From assembly GCF_000816245.1 (NCBI RefSeq), contig NZ_CP007769.1:776464-840463 (forward strand): 64,000 nucleotides of DNA. The letters are read 5' to 3'. Of the stretch, positions 28,108-37,881 are shown in pieces. A program made the position numbers and the translations under genes. Within the stretch, counting starts at the first letter, position 1, and each line of letters starts with the position of its first letter. The DNA is from Campylobacter sp. RM16704 (GTDB lineage: Bacteria > Campylobacterota > Campylobacteria > Campylobacterales > Campylobacteraceae). The notes beneath the pieces were generated by a model, which was not told the DNA's origin, searched no databases, and saw nothing but the letters and a program-made list of their open reading frames with translations.

Positions 28108-28821
28108 ATGGCGACAAAATTAGATCTTTTATATGAAGGAAAAGGAAAAAAAATGTTTAAAACTGATGATGAAAATCTTCTCATCACAGAATTTAAAGAC
28201 GATTTAACAGCTTTTAATGCAGAAAAAAAAGGAAATGAAGCAGGAAAAGGGGCATTAAATTGTAAAATAAGTACTGAAATTTTTCATCTTCTAGAAAAAG
28301 AAGGGATTAAAACTCATTTAGTTGAAACTATCGGAGAAAAAGAACAATTAGTAAAAAAATGCAAAATTATCCCCATTGAAGTTGTTACAAGAAATGTCGC
28401 AACTGGTTCCCTAACTAAAAGATTAGGTATTAAAGAAAAAACTATTTTACCTTTTGCATTGGTTGAGTTTTGTTACAAAAATGATGATTTAGGCGATCCT
28501 ATTATTAATGATGAACATTGTTTAATATTAAATTTAGTCAAAAGCGAGAAAGATTTAGAATTAATTAAAAATACTGCAAGACATATTAATTCTATCTTAG
28601 TTAAATTCTTTGAATCTAAAGGCTTAAGACTGATTGATTTTAAATTAGAATTTGGAATTGATAGTGAAGGAAATATGATTTTGGCAGATGAAATTACTCC
28701 TGATTGTTGTAGATTTTGGGATAGTAAAACCGATGAAAAATTAGACAAGGACCGCTTTAGACAAGACCTAGGCAATGTAAAAATGGCTTATGAAGAAGTT
28801 TTGAAAAGAATTCTAAATTAG
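28108..28821 (+). CDS. purC: SAICAR synthetase PurC
   Basis: Joins aspartate to CAIR in purine synthesis. The 237-residue single-domain form is typical. [11 protein letters not shown] (residues 6-16) is the N-terminal ATP-loop motif, [20 protein letters not shown] (about 90-109) the conserved CAIR-binding part, and [15 protein letters not shown] (about 191-205) the aspartate-site motif. AAGGAG precedes ATG by 6 nt, 2 nt after ctpA. purS and purQ follow directly, so the operon delivers consecutive purine enzymes. Confidence 0.96.
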   Translation: MATKLDLLYEGKGKKMFKTDDENLLITEFKDDLTAFNAEKKGNEAGKGALNCKISTEIFHLLEKEGIKTHLVETIGEKEQLVKKCKIIPIEVVTRNVATGSLTKRLGIKEKTILPFALVEFCYKNDDLGDPIINDEHCLILNLVKSEKDLELIKNTARHINSILVKFFESKGLRLIDFKLEFGIDSEGNMILADEITPDCCRFWDSKTDEKLDKDRFRQDLGNVKMAYEEVLKRILN

Positions 28822-28830
28822 GATTTACTA

Positions 28831-29067
28831 ATGAAAGTAATTGTAAACATCACATTAAAAAATGGAGTGTTAGATCCTCAAGGCAAAGCTATAGAAAAGG
28901 CTTTGCATTCTTTAGATTTCAATAATATTTCTAATGTTAAAACATCAAAACAAATTAGCTTTGATATAGCTTGCAACAACAAAGAAGAAACTTTAAAGCA
29001 AGTAGATTTAATGTGTAAAGAATTGCTTGCAAATACCGTGATAGAAGACTATGAGATAATACTATGA
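28831..29067 (+). CDS. purS: FGAM synthase subunit PurS
   Basis: A 78-residue beta-alpha-beta subunit that bridges PurL and PurQ in the three-part phosphoribosylformylglycinamidine synthase. VNITLKNGVLDPQGKAIEKAL (given in part: LKNGVLDPQGKAI, residues 8-20) is the family signature, and KELLANTVIEDYEI forms the C-terminal strand. It overlaps purQ by 4 nt (ATGA). The presence of PurS and a separate PurQ predicts a short, three-component PurL elsewhere in the genome. Confidence 0.94.
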   Translation: MKVIVNITLKNGVLDPQGKAIEKALHSLDFNNISNVKTSKQISFDIACNNKEETLKQVDLMCKELLANTVIEDYEIIL

Positions 29068-29711
29068 AAGTAGCTATTATTCGTTTTCCAGGAACAAATT
29101 GTGAATTTGATACAGCTTATGCTTTTGAAAAACTAGGGGTAAAAACAGAAATCATTTGGCATGAAAGACAAGACTTTAGTGCAGATTTAATCGTTTTACC
29201 TGGAGGATTTTCTTATGGAGATTATCTAAGATGTGCTGCTATTGCAAAACTTGCTCCTGCTATAAAAACACTTAAAAAACATGTTCAAAAAGGTGGTTAT
29301 GTTTTAGGAATATGCAATGGCTTTCAAATTCTTTTAGAGCTTGGACTTTTAAAGGGAGCTATGAAGCACAATAACAGTTTAAGTTTTATTTCTAAAATGC
29401 AAACACTACAAGTAGTATCAAACAACAACGCCTTTTTAAAAAATTTCCAAAAAAATGATATTATAGAACTCCCTATAGCTCATGGCGAAGGCAATTATTT
29501 TAACGATGATGATAGTATTAAAATGCTTGAAGATAAAGATATGATACTTTTAAAATATATTAACAATCCAAATGGCTCTTTAAATGATATAGCTGGAATT
29601 TGTGATGAAAATAAAAAAATTTTTGGACTTATGCCTCATCCTGAAAGAGTATGTGATGAAATTCTTGGATCTAACATAGGACTTAAAATGTTTGAAGGAT
29701 TTTTACATTGA
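29064..29711 (+). CDS. purQ: FGAM synthase glutaminase subunit PurQ
   Basis: A 215-residue class I glutamine amidotransferase supplying ammonia to PurL. FPGTNCEFDTAYAFE (residues 8-22) and LPGGFSYGDYLR (about 49-60) are PurQ signatures; the catalytic Cys lies in LGICNGFQILLELGLL (about 90-105), and the His and Glu of the triad in LMPHPERVCDE near 191-201. The gene starts inside the end of purS and its TGA overlaps the TTG start of the next gene. Confidence 0.95.
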   Translation: MKVAIIRFPGTNCEFDTAYAFEKLGVKTEIIWHERQDFSADLIVLPGGFSYGDYLRCAAIAKLAPAIKTLKKHVQKGGYVLGICNGFQILLELGLLKGAMKHNNSLSFISKMQTLQVVSNNNAFLKNFQKNDIIELPIAHGEGNYFNDDDSIKMLEDKDMILLKYINNPNGSLNDIAGICDENKKIFGLMPHPERVCDEILGSNIGLKMFEGFLH

Positions 29712-30913
29712 TAAAAACTTTTAAGTTTTTCTGTATTTTTTTTCTTATTTTAAATCTATATGCACAAGAAAATAGCGTATTTGAAGATTATAATACTTTA
29801 GAAAAAAATTATCATTCTTTAGGTGAACAAGAAAAGGAAATTTATAAAACTATAGCTCCAAGTTATGAAAATGATTTTGAAAAAAAAATCAATGAAGATA
29901 GTTTTATTCCCCAAGGATCTTTGGTTTTAAATACAAAAGATTACGCTGAAGAAGTCTATATAGATGAAGTATTTGCAATTGATCTTGAGGTTATCACAAC
30001 AACAAAGATTACATTTGATTTGAATATAAGTCTTGATAAAAATGAAGATATGCTTTGGATTAATCCAAATCCTATATGGGATCAAAAAGCTAATTCTTAT
30101 TACACTAGATTATGGTTTGTAGCAAAAAATCTTAATGCAAATTTAAACAAAATCACCGTTTCATTAAGTAGAAATGATCGTATTTTTCAAAGCTCATCTT
30201 TAATAATTAAACCTATCAAACTTAAAAAAATTGATGCTCCATCAAACAAATATTCTCATATTGTTGCAAACAATTTAGAGGTTAAACAAGTTAAAGCTAG
30301 TAACTTTGACAATGAAAATATGATAGTTTTTATTGAACTCTTAGGTGAAAATACCAATTTGGCAGGTTTTAATTTAAAAGATATTCAAAAACAAGGCGTA
30401 GAAGCTATAAAAGGTGAATTTGATAAACAAAGCGGATTTTATTACGCTATTTTAGACAAAAGTAAAACTCGTTTTGAATTTTCCTATTTTAATCTTAATT
30501 CTAAAGAATTAAAGGATTTTTCACTAAAAATAGAACTAAAAGAAGATAGCGTTAGCACGCAAAGTGACTTAAACCCCAAAACAAATGATTTTAATTTTTA
30601 CAAACAAATATTTTTTTGGATATTATGTGGAATACTTGCTATATGGTTTGTATTTAAAAAAAGCTATATTGCCCTAGGATTAGCCATTTTAACACTAATT
30701 GCAAGTTTTTTAACACAAAATAGTATATACAAAGCAGTGTTAAAAGCAGATAGCAAGATTCAAATTTTACCAACACAAAATTCAACTCATTTTAATTCTG
30801 GAAAATATCAACAAGAAGTTGAAGTAGTTGGTTCTAGAAATGATTATAAAAAAATTTTATTTACAAATGGAAAAATAGGCTGGGTTAAAAGTGAAAATTT
30901 ATCAAAAATTTAA
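29708..30913 (+). CDS. Periplasmic/membrane protein with C-terminal SH3-like domain
   Basis: A 401-residue protein: signal peptide FKFFCIFFLILNLYA, a large periplasmic beta-rich part (about 20-280, with tryptophan-containing strands resembling BatD-like proteins), two membrane spans (about 295-340), and a C-terminal SH3b-like part (LPTQNSTHF...GRNDYKKIL...GWVKSENL, about 350-400). Start is TTG at 29708 overlapping the purQ stop; no better start exists in frame. Its last 23 nt overlap plsC. A gene of this type lies between purQ and plsC in C. jejuni as I remember. Function unknown. Confidence 0.65.
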   Translation: MIKTFKFFCIFFLILNLYAQENSVFEDYNTLEKNYHSLGEQEKEIYKTIAPSYENDFEKKINEDSFIPQGSLVLNTKDYAEEVYIDEVFAIDLEVITTTKITFDLNISLDKNEDMLWINPNPIWDQKANSYYTRLWFVAKNLNANLNKITVSLSRNDRIFQSSSLIIKPIKLKKIDAPSNKYSHIVANNLEVKQVKASNFDNENMIVFIELLGENTNLAGFNLKDIQKQGVEAIKGEFDKQSGFYYAILDKSKTRFEFSYFNLNSKELKDFSLKIELKEDSVSTQSDLNPKTNDFNFYKQIFFWILCGILAIWFVFKKSYIALGLAILTLIASFLTQNSIYKAVLKADSKIQILPTQNSTHFNSGKYQQEVEVVGSRNDYKKILFTNGKIGWVKSENLSKI

Positions 30914-31580
30914 AGCTTTGATCTTTTGGATAGAATTTATTATTTCTATTATATTTTTGTGTATATTTTTCATATTAATACACTCTCAAGAAAAAATATG
31001 GAAAATTAGGAAATTATGGGCGAAATTACAAAAATATGTTATAAACTATAAAATTCGAATACAAGGTTTTATACATCCAGAGACTAATTTATTTTTAATC
31101 AATCATCAAAGTTTGTTAGATATAGTAGTTTTAGAAGATTTATGCCCAAAAAATATATCTTGGATAGCCAAAAAAGAATTAGGGGAAATTCCTATTTTTA
31201 AAACACTGATTAAAAAACCTAAAATTATTTGCATAGATAGAAGTCCTAAAGGTTTAGTAAAACTTTTAAAAGAAGCCAAAGAGAGATTAAAAGAAAAAAG
31301 AATTTTAGCTATTTTCCCAGAAGGAACAAGATCAAAAACACAGAAATTATTAAAATTCAAAATAGGAGCTAAAATTTTAGCCGAGAAATTAAATTTAAAA
31401 GTTCAACCTGTAGTAATAGTTGATTCGGCTAAAATTTTAGATACACAAAATTTTAATGCAAAAAGCGGAGTTTTAAAAGTAGTGTTTTTAGATCTTGTAG
31501 ATACAAGTAAAGAAAATTGGTTAGAGCAAACTAGAAAAAAAATGCAAGAAATACTAGATAAAGAAAGGTTGCAAAATTGA
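30891..31580 (+). CDS. plsC: 1-acyl-sn-glycerol-3-phosphate acyltransferase PlsC
   Basis: A 229-residue inner-membrane acyltransferase making phosphatidic acid. One N-terminal membrane span (about 10-30), catalytic HX4D motif NHQSLLD (about residues 71-77), and FPEGTRSKT (about 142-150), the glycerol-phosphate binding motif. Start is GTG at 30891, inside the end of the preceding gene; an in-frame ATG does not occur before the membrane span. TGA overlaps the TTG start of crcB, continuing the chain of coupled genes. Confidence 0.9.
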   Translation: MKIYQKFKALIFWIEFIISIIFLCIFFILIHSQEKIWKIRKLWAKLQKYVINYKIRIQGFIHPETNLFLINHQSLLDIVVLEDLCPKNISWIAKKELGEIPIFKTLIKKPKIICIDRSPKGLVKLLKEAKERLKEKRILAIFPEGTRSKTQKLLKFKIGAKILAEKLNLKVQPVVIVDSAKILDTQNFNAKSGVLKVVFLDLVDTSKENWLEQTRKKMQEILDKERLQN

Positions 31581-31945
31581 TTAACACTATATTAGCCGTA
31601 GGTTTTGGAGGTTTTTTAGGTGCAGTTGCTAGGATGCTAACTAGTAATTTTATCAGCAAAAATATTCCTCATAATTTTCCCTATGGAACTTTAATGGTAA
31701 ATATTGTAGGTTCATTTTTAATAGGTGTATTATTCTCATATGCTAATTCAAAGGGTATGCATACAATTACAAAAAGCTTTATTAGCACTGGATTTTTAGG
31801 AGCTTTCACTACCTTTTCGACTTTTTCTTATGAGAATTTACTATTTTTACAAGGCGGTAATTATTTTCATTTTTTATTAAATGTAATTTCTAATATAACA
31901 TTTTGTCTTCTAGCAGTTTGGCTAGGATATTTAATTTTTAAATAA
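31577..31945 (+). CDS. crcB: Fluoride channel CrcB/Fluc
   Basis: A 122-residue, four-span membrane protein exporting fluoride. [13 protein letters not shown] (residues 11-23), [18 protein letters not shown] (about 34-51, with the conserved Asn) and [17 protein letters not shown] (about 70-86, the Phe box and Na+-binding turn) are diagnostic. Single-gene length implies a homodimer. TTG start at 31577 overlaps the plsC stop. No fluoride riboswitch is visible, as the gene lies inside an operon. Confidence 0.93.
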   Translation: MINTILAVGFGGFLGAVARMLTSNFISKNIPHNFPYGTLMVNIVGSFLIGVLFSYANSKGMHTITKSFISTGFLGAFTTFSTFSYENLLFLQGGNYFHFLLNVISNITFCLLAVWLGYLIFK

Positions 31946-31955
31946 AGGAGAAAAA

Positions 31956-33785
31956 ATGCAATTTCAAACAGAAGTAAATCAACTTTTACAATTAATGATT
32001 CACTCTTTGTATTCTAACAAAGAAATATTTTTAAGAGAACTTATATCAAATGCAAGTGATGCACTTGACAAACTCAGTTACTTATGCGTGAGTGATGATG
32101 CATATAAAAATTTAAAATTCGAACCAAAAATTCAAATTAATTTCAATCAAGATGCAAAAACACTAACCATAAGTGATAATGGTATAGGTATGAATAAAGA
32201 AGATTTAATCAGTCATCTTGGAACCATAGCAAAAAGTGGCACAAAAAGCTTTTTAGAAAATTTAAGCGGAGATGCGAAAAAAGACTCTCAACTTATTGGA
32301 CAATTTGGAGTTGGCTTTTACTCTGCTTTTATGGTGGCTTCTAAAATAGAAGTTTTAAGTAAAAAAGCCCTAGATAATAATGCTTATCTTTGGACTTCTG
32401 ATGCAAGTGGTTACGAAATAGAAGATGCTAAAAAAGATGAGCAAGGCACTTGTATAACTTTACATTTAAAAGATGAAGAATTTTTAAATTCGTATCGCAT
32501 AGAAAGTATAGTAGAAAAATATTCCAATCATATACAATTCCCTATTTTTATGGAAAAAGAAGAGTATTTGCCGTTAAAAGAAGGTGAAAAAGAACCTAAA
32601 AAAGAATTAAAAAATACTCAAATTAATACAGCAAGTGCTTTATGGAGACAAAACAAAGCAAGTTTAAAAGCTGATGATTATGAAAAATTTTATGAGCAAA
32701 ATTTTCATGATTCAAATAAACCTATGCTTTATATCCATACAAAAGCTGAAGGTTCTATAGAATATAATTCATTGTTTTTTATACCCGCTCAAGCTCCGTT
32801 TGATTTATATAGAGTAGATTATAAAAGTGGTTTAAAACTTTATGTAAAAAGAGTTTTTATAAGCGATGATGATAAAGAATTATTACCAACATATTTAAGA
32901 TTTGTGCGTGGTATTATCGATGTTGAAGATTTACCGCTTAATGTTAGTCGTGAAATTTTACAAGAAAATAGAATTTTAAAAAGTGTTCAAGAAGCAAGTG
33001 TTAAAAAAATCCTAGCTGAACTTAAAAAATTCAAAGAAAAAGATAAAGAAAATTATCTTAAATTTCATGAAAATTTTGGAAAAGTTTTAAAAGAAGGCTT
33101 GTATGGTTTTGGTGAAAACAAAGACGCTATAGCTAAGCTTTTATACTTTAAAAACTCAAATAAAGAAGAATTAATTGATCTTGAAGAATATAAACAAAAC
33201 TTAGCTGAAGGTCAAAATGAAATTTTTTATATTAGTGGAAAAAATGAAAAACTTTTAAGAAACTCTCCACTTCTTGAAAGCTATAAGCAAAAAAATATCA
33301 ATGTTTTATTGCTTGATGAGGAAATTGACACCATAGTTATGCCCATGATGAATGAATTTGAAGGCTTAAAATTTAGTGCTATCAACCATCTAGCCAGTGA
33401 AGAAATTAGTGAAGAGCAAAAGGCTGAATTTGCAACCTTGCTCATCAAAATTAAAGAAGTTTTGAAAGATGAAGTAGAAGAAGTAAAACTTAGCCAAAGA
33501 CTTTCAAATAGTCCAAGTTGTATTGTTTATGATCAAAATAAACCTGATTTTGCTATGCAACAAATTCTTAAACAAATGGGACAAGAACAACAAGTTAAAC
33601 CTATACTTGAAATCAATCCTAATCATGAAATTTTAAAAGCACTAAAAGAAAATGATACTCTTACTAATGAAATGGCACACATACTTTTAAATATGGCTAA
33701 ACTTAGCGAAGGTATGGGTATAGACAATCCAAGTGAGTTTAACAATGCCTTAAATAAAATCATCTCTAAGGCTTTAGGAAAATGA
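31956..33785 (+). CDS. htpG: Chaperone HtpG (Hsp90)
   Basis: A 609-residue cytosolic Hsp90. ATP-binding domain: [16 protein letters not shown] (about 27-42), [13 protein letters not shown] (about 73-85) and [14 protein letters not shown] (about 115-128). The middle domain carries [17 protein letters not shown] (about 327-343) with the catalytic Arg region. Middle and C-terminal dimerisation domains are complete, and length is normal. AAAGGAG lies upstream of ATG at 31956, 10 nt after crcB. The first rhodanese gene overlaps its stop by 4 nt. Confidence 0.97.
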   Translation: MQFQTEVNQLLQLMIHSLYSNKEIFLRELISNASDALDKLSYLCVSDDAYKNLKFEPKIQINFNQDAKTLTISDNGIGMNKEDLISHLGTIAKSGTKSFLENLSGDAKKDSQLIGQFGVGFYSAFMVASKIEVLSKKALDNNAYLWTSDASGYEIEDAKKDEQGTCITLHLKDEEFLNSYRIESIVEKYSNHIQFPIFMEKEEYLPLKEGEKEPKKELKNTQINTASALWRQNKASLKADDYEKFYEQNFHDSNKPMLYIHTKAEGSIEYNSLFFIPAQAPFDLYRVDYKSGLKLYVKRVFISDDDKELLPTYLRFVRGIIDVEDLPLNVSREILQENRILKSVQEASVKKILAELKKFKEKDKENYLKFHENFGKVLKEGLYGFGENKDAIAKLLYFKNSNKEELIDLEEYKQNLAEGQNEIFYISGKNEKLLRNSPLLESYKQKNINVLLLDEEIDTIVMPMMNEFEGLKFSAINHLASEEISEEQKAEFATLLIKIKEVLKDEVEEVKLSQRLSNSPSCIVYDQNKPDFAMQQILKQMGQEQQVKPILEINPNHEILKALKENDTLTNEMAHILLNMAKLSEGMGIDNPSEFNNALNKIISKALGK

Positions 33786-34117
33786 AAAATATAGTTATTT
33801 CTAAAAATATTTTAGAAAATTTTTGCATAATAGATGTAAGAACTCCTAGTGAATGGAAAAATGGAGTTATCAGTAATGCTCATTTGATAGCACTTTGTGA
33901 TGACAATGGAAATATGAATGAAAAATTCATCGATGAATTTAAATCTAAAATAGATTTTAAAAACCAAAATATAGCTTTTGTATGTGCTACAGGCTCAAGA
34001 AGCAAACATACTGCTATGATGATTGAAAATACGCTAGGAATAGAATGTACTAATCTAGATGGTGGTATGACAGCACTTTTATCACAAGGCTATGAAACTA
34101 CAAAAAAGGGAGATTAA
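33782..34117 (+). CDS. Cytoplasmic rhodanese-like protein
   Basis: A 111-residue single rhodanese domain without signal peptide. It has [20 protein letters not shown] (about 17-36), the conserved substrate-entry region, and the active-site loop [13 protein letters not shown] (about 69-81) with the persulfide-carrying Cys. It ends in [14 protein letters not shown]. The next gene is a second rhodanese with almost the same ending but with a signal peptide. Coupled to htpG by a 4-nt overlap. Sulfur acceptor unknown. Confidence 0.85.
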   Translation: MKNIVISKNILENFCIIDVRTPSEWKNGVISNAHLIALCDDNGNMNEKFIDEFKSKIDFKNQNIAFVCATGSRSKHTAMMIENTLGIECTNLDGGMTALLSQGYETTKKGD

Positions 34118-34119
34118 TT

Positions 34120-34494
34120 ATGAAAAAATTATTTTTATATCTAGTACTTTGTACTAATTTTGTTTTTGCGGAAGTAAAAAATGTTAATATCAACGCTGAT
34201 ATTTTAAAAAATTATCAAATTATCGATATAAGAACTCCAAGTGAATGGGCTCAAACTGGCATGATAAAAGGAGCTATAGGGATTAGTTTTTACAACGAAA
34301 ATGGTAGTTTAAATGAAAATTTTATACAAGAAGTAAAAAATGTTTCAAGCAATAAACCCATTGCAATAGTTTGTAGAAGTGGTGCTAGAAGTACTAAAGC
34401 TTCTGCTTTGTTAGATCAAAATGGCGTAGAAGTTACTAATCTAACAGGTGGTATGAATGCACTTTTATCACAAGGCTATGAAACTACAAAGTAA
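34120..34494 (+). CDS. Periplasmic rhodanese-like protein, tandem paralog
   Basis: A 124-residue rhodanese domain with signal peptide KKLFLYLVLCTNFVFA (residues 2-17), so it acts in the periplasm. DIRTPSEWAQTGMIKGA (about 39-55) and active-site loop VCRSGARSTKA (about 88-98) are intact. It shares [15 protein letters not shown] with the upstream copy, evidence of tandem duplication followed by relocation. It lies 2 nt behind the first copy and ends at a terminator facing mog. Confidence 0.85.
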   Translation: MKKLFLYLVLCTNFVFAEVKNVNINADILKNYQIIDIRTPSEWAQTGMIKGAIGISFYNENGSLNENFIQEVKNVSSNKPIAIVCRSGARSTKASALLDQNGVEVTNLTGGMNALLSQGYETTK

Positions 34495-34517
34495 GTCTTC
34501 CTTGACTTACTTTTTCT
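34488..34517. terminator. Bidirectional terminator between rhodanese and mog
   Basis: AAAGTAAGTC (34488-34497) and GACTTACTTT (34504-34513) form a 10-bp stem with a 6-nt loop, followed by T on the plus strand. It includes the rhodanese stop codon (34492-34494) and the mog stop codon (34507-34509). Confidence 0.75.
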
Positions 34518-35040
34518 TTGGTCTAAACACAGAAATTACTTCTTCGTTATTTTCTATATAAGCTCCACCTATTAAATCTATACAATAAGGAATAGCAGGA
34601 AATATAGGCTCTATACACTCTCTTATAGCTTTTGGATTGCCTGGTAAATTTATTATTAAAGATTTCCCCTTTATGCCTGCACTTTGTCTAGAAAGTATAG
34701 CAGTTGGGACATATTCTAAGCTTTTAGCACGCATTAATTCTCCAAAACCAGGAAGCATTTTATCACATACTGCTTGGGTGGCTTCTGGTGTTACATCACG
34801 TAGAGCAGGTCCTGTACCTCCTGTAGTAAAAATCAAATCACATCTTACTTCTTCTGCTAAATAAATTAATTTTTCTATGATCAAATCATACTCATCAGGA
34901 ATTAACTCATAATAAAAACTTTTTTCATTCTTTATATATGAATCTAAAATTTTTTCTATTTCCACACCTGATTTATCTTCATAAATTCCACTACTTGCTC
35001 TATCTGAAAGAACCAAAATTCCTATTTTTATCATTTTCAT
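34507..35040 (-). CDS. mog: Molybdopterin adenylyltransferase Mog
   Basis: A 177-residue enzyme that adenylylates molybdopterin before molybdenum insertion by MoeA. IGILVLSDRASSGIYEDKSG (residues 6-25), IFTTGGTGPALRDVTPEAT (about 74-92) with the MPT-binding TGGTG, and IINLPGNPKAIRECI (about 128-142) are the MoaB/Mog signatures. Start could be 35040 or the in-frame ATG at 35034; both lie at the end of the FtsH-like gene, which it overlaps by 4 nt. Placement behind a protease-like gene gives no functional hint. Confidence 0.92.
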   Translation of the reverse strand: MKMIKIGILVLSDRASSGIYEDKSGVEIEKILDSYIKNEKSFYYELIPDEYDLIIEKLIYLAEEVRCDLIFTTGGTGPALRDVTPEATQAVCDKMLPGFGELMRAKSLEYVPTAILSRQSAGIKGKSLIINLPGNPKAIRECIEPIFPAIPYCIDLIGGAYIENNEEVISVFRPKKK

Positions 35041-36635
35041 TCCATTATCACTTTTTCTACATCGTATTTTTCTAATTTTTCATTTTCTAAAAGTATATTA
35101 GCTAATTTTATTACTTTGTTTTTCATTAATTCTAAAAAACCTTTTACCTCCTGCTTTTGATCTTGCATCAAGTTTTCACTTGCCATTCCAAAATTTTCCA
35201 TAAAAGTTAGTATTTCTTTGATTTTTAAAAAATCACTTTGTGCATTGGTATAGTTTTCATTAAAGATAAGTTCCATAGCTATTGAACCAGCTAAAAATAC
35301 TTTTATTTTATTTAAAAGCTCAGATTTTGATTTGATGGTATTTTCGTATTCTTTAAATCTATCTTCTACCAAGGTAATTTTCTCAAATTTCACATCAAAA
35401 TAAAAAGCACATAAAGCTTTTGCTGCCTGATAAGTTGCTTGAATCTTTCTCTCATTATCGTTTAATGAAAAAATCTTTTTCTTACCCATTAAAACCTTGT
35501 TTAAAACCGCAAAAAAATCATTTTCCTCTATAAATTCAGATTGTCTTCTTATAGCATTAATCGCTGCTTCATTAACTAAAGTTTCCAAAGCTGCCCCACT
35601 AAAACCCACACTTACTTTTGCTATTTTTTCTAAATTAACATTAGATTTTTTCTCTCTCATATAGTTTTGCAAAATATGCATTCTATCTTTAAAATCTGGC
35701 AAAGATATGAAAATTCTTCTATCAAAACGACCCGATCTTAATAAAGCATTATCCATAAGATCGATTTTATTTGTAGCTGCCATTACTATAACACCACTAT
35801 TATCTTCAAAACCATCCATTTGTGTTAAAAGCTGATTTAAAGTGTTATCTCTTTCTACATTTGAAAAATCCCCTCTACTTTTACCAACTGCATCTATTTC
35901 ATCTATAAAAATTATACTTGGTGCTTGTGATTTAGCTTTTAAAAAAAGCTCTCTAACTCTTTTAGCCCCCATTCCTACATAAATTTCAACAAAACTTGCC
36001 CCACTTTGATAAAAAAACGGCACCCCTGCTTCACCCGCTACTGCCTTAGCTATCAAAGTCTTACCTACACCAGGAGGACCCACAAGCAAAACACCTTTTG
36101 GCATTTTAACACCAAAATTTTTATATTTTTGAGGATTTTTTAAAAAATCTACAATTTCCAAAAGCTCGACTTTAGCTTCATCTACCCCTGCTACATCTTT
36201 AAATTTCACATCACTTACAACTGCTTTTACAGTATTTTTATGTTCGTTTTTTTCTAAAATATTTTTTTCTAAAGAAAGTAAATTTTGTCTATCTTTATTT
36301 TTTTTGTTTAAAAAAAGTAGAAAACTAACAAGAAAAGCAAGTAAAATCAATATTAAAATAATTTCACTTAAATTATAATTTTTTGTATATTCTATAGGAA
36401 TTTTTTGCCATAAAGCATTTAAATCTACTACATCTTTAGTAATTAAAAACTTCCCTTCTTTACTTTTAAGCAATACTTCATTATCATCTACTATTGCTTT
36501 TTGGATTAAATTATTTTCCAAAAGCTCATCATATACACCTTTGCTAATATATTCAGGCTGATTTTTAATTACACCTATAATCAATAAAATACAAAGTAAT
36601 AAAAATGAAGCTAAAATAATCTTTTTATTTTTCAT
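35037..36635 (-). CDS. FtsH-like membrane AAA protein with a degenerate protease motif
   Basis: A 532-residue FtsH relative: membrane span about 5-22, a short periplasmic loop, second span about 93-110, then an intact AAA domain with [19 protein letters not shown] (Walker A, about 186-204), [16 protein letters not shown] (Walker B, about 242-257), and [16 protein letters not shown] (second region of homology, about 302-317). Where FtsH has the zinc motif HEAGH, this protein reads YQAAK in the otherwise alignable [14 protein letters not shown] (about 406-419). ATPase yes, peptidase predicted no. It is shorter than FtsH (~650) at the C-terminus and overlaps mtaB and mog. Confidence 0.82.
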   Translation of the reverse strand: MKNKKIILASFLLLCILLIIGVIKNQPEYISKGVYDELLENNLIQKAIVDDNEVLLKSKEGKFLITKDVVDLNALWQKIPIEYTKNYNLSEIILILILLAFLVSFLLFLNKKNKDRQNLLSLEKNILEKNEHKNTVKAVVSDVKFKDVAGVDEAKVELLEIVDFLKNPQKYKNFGVKMPKGVLLVGPPGVGKTLIAKAVAGEAGVPFFYQSGASFVEIYVGMGAKRVRELFLKAKSQAPSIIFIDEIDAVGKSRGDFSNVERDNTLNQLLTQMDGFEDNSGVIVMAATNKIDLMDNALLRSGRFDRRIFISLPDFKDRMHILQNYMREKKSNVNLEKIAKVSVGFSGAALETLVNEAAINAIRRQSEFIEENDFFAVLNKVLMGKKKIFSLNDNERKIQATYQAAKALCAFYFDVKFEKITLVEDRFKEYENTIKSKSELLNKIKVFLAGSIAMELIFNENYTNAQSDFLKIKEILTFMENFGMASENLMQDQKQEVKGFLELMKNKVIKLANILLENEKLEKYDVEKVIME

Positions 36636-37881
36636 CTTCTAACCTTATAAAATTACACTCTTCTAAGCAATCATAGTCTTTTATATATATCCATTGTTTT
36701 GCAATATCTTGCTTAGTTTTTATTTTGATCTTATTAAAAAATTGATCATAACCTTCATAAAAACCATCTTTTTTACTCTCGACTAAAATTTCTAAAGTCT
36801 TTTTTTGCTCTTTTCTAAACTTATAATTATTTTTCGCGACTATATCTTTTAAAATATTTAATCTTTCTTTGGCAATATCTCCGTTTATACGCTCATTCAT
36901 AGAAGCAGAATGCGTTCCATCACGCGGAGAAAAAATAAAAGCGTGAATATGTGTTAGATTAAAGTGTTTAAAATTTTCTAAAGCTTCTTGCCATATTGTT
37001 TCACTCTCTCCAGGGTGAGCTACGATAAAATCAGTCCCCAAAGCAAATCCTTTTTGACTTAACTCATTAAATAAAACTAAATCATTTTGAGTATGCGATC
37101 TTCTACGCATAATGCGTAACATTTTTTCATGAGTGTGTTGCAAAGCGATATGCAAATGTTTCTCTAGCCAAGGCTCATCTAAAATTTCTTTAAAACTTTC
37201 ATCAATTTGAGCAGGCTCTAAACTCCCAAGTCTTACTCTTTTAATTCCATTAATTTTACCTATTTCTTGAAGTAATTTCCCAAGAGTAGTTTTATCTTTT
37301 AAACCATAGCTTCCTATATTTGTCCCTGTTAATACAACTTCACTATAACCATTTTGTGCTAAAAGTTTGATTTGCTTGATAATTTCTTCACTTGGCACAC
37401 TTCTTGATTTACCCCTAACACTAGGGATTATGCAATAACTACAAGCAAAATCACAGCCCTCTTGAATTTTCACAAAAGCTTTAGTATGATTTTCATAATT
37501 ACTTACTATTTTTGTATCAATAAATTTTAAATCCCCTATTTCATAAAATACCTTATCTTGCGAAATTAGCTCATTTATTTTATTTTTGTTAGAAGCACCT
37601 AATACTCCAAAAATTTCTTTTTTATCAAAAAAATCCCTACCCTTGCTTATAGCACCACAACCTGTAAGTATAACTTTAACACCATTTTTTTTCACGCTGT
37701 TAATATAATTTCTAAGACCACTATCAGCACCATTTGTAACAGTACAAGAATTTATTACTATTACATCAGCATCTTGTTCATTTTGGGTAATTTCATGATC
37801 TTTGATATATGTTTTTAACAATTGTGTGTCATAGATATTTGTTCTACAACCAAAAGTTTTAAAATATATCTTTTTTTTCAA
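36625..37881 (-). CDS. mtaB: tRNA t6A37 methylthiotransferase MtaB
   Basis: A 418-residue radical-SAM enzyme adding a methylthio group to t6A at position 37 of ANN-decoding tRNAs. The N-terminal UPF0004 domain shows FKTFGCRTNIYDTQLL (residues 6-21) and NSCTVTNGAD (about 44-53). The radical-SAM cluster is CDFACSYCIIPSVRGKSRS (about 143-161). LGSLEPAQI and the C-terminal TRAM-like part follow. NSCTVT plus FGC.TN favours MtaB over MiaB (which has MNxxDSE). The start overlaps the end of the MscS gene and its end overlaps the FtsH-like gene by 11 nt. Confidence 0.88.
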   Translation of the reverse strand: MKKKIYFKTFGCRTNIYDTQLLKTYIKDHEITQNEQDADVIVINSCTVTNGADSGLRNYINSVKKNGVKVILTGCGAISKGRDFFDKKEIFGVLGASNKNKINELISQDKVFYEIGDLKFIDTKIVSNYENHTKAFVKIQEGCDFACSYCIIPSVRGKSRSVPSEEIIKQIKLLAQNGYSEVVLTGTNIGSYGLKDKTTLGKLLQEIGKINGIKRVRLGSLEPAQIDESFKEILDEPWLEKHLHIALQHTHEKMLRIMRRRSHTQNDLVLFNELSQKGFALGTDFIVAHPGESETIWQEALENFKHFNLTHIHAFIFSPRDGTHSASMNERINGDIAKERLNILKDIVAKNNYKFRKEQKKTLEILVESKKDGFYEGYDQFFNKIKIKTKQDIAKQWIYIKDYDCLEECNFIRLEDEK

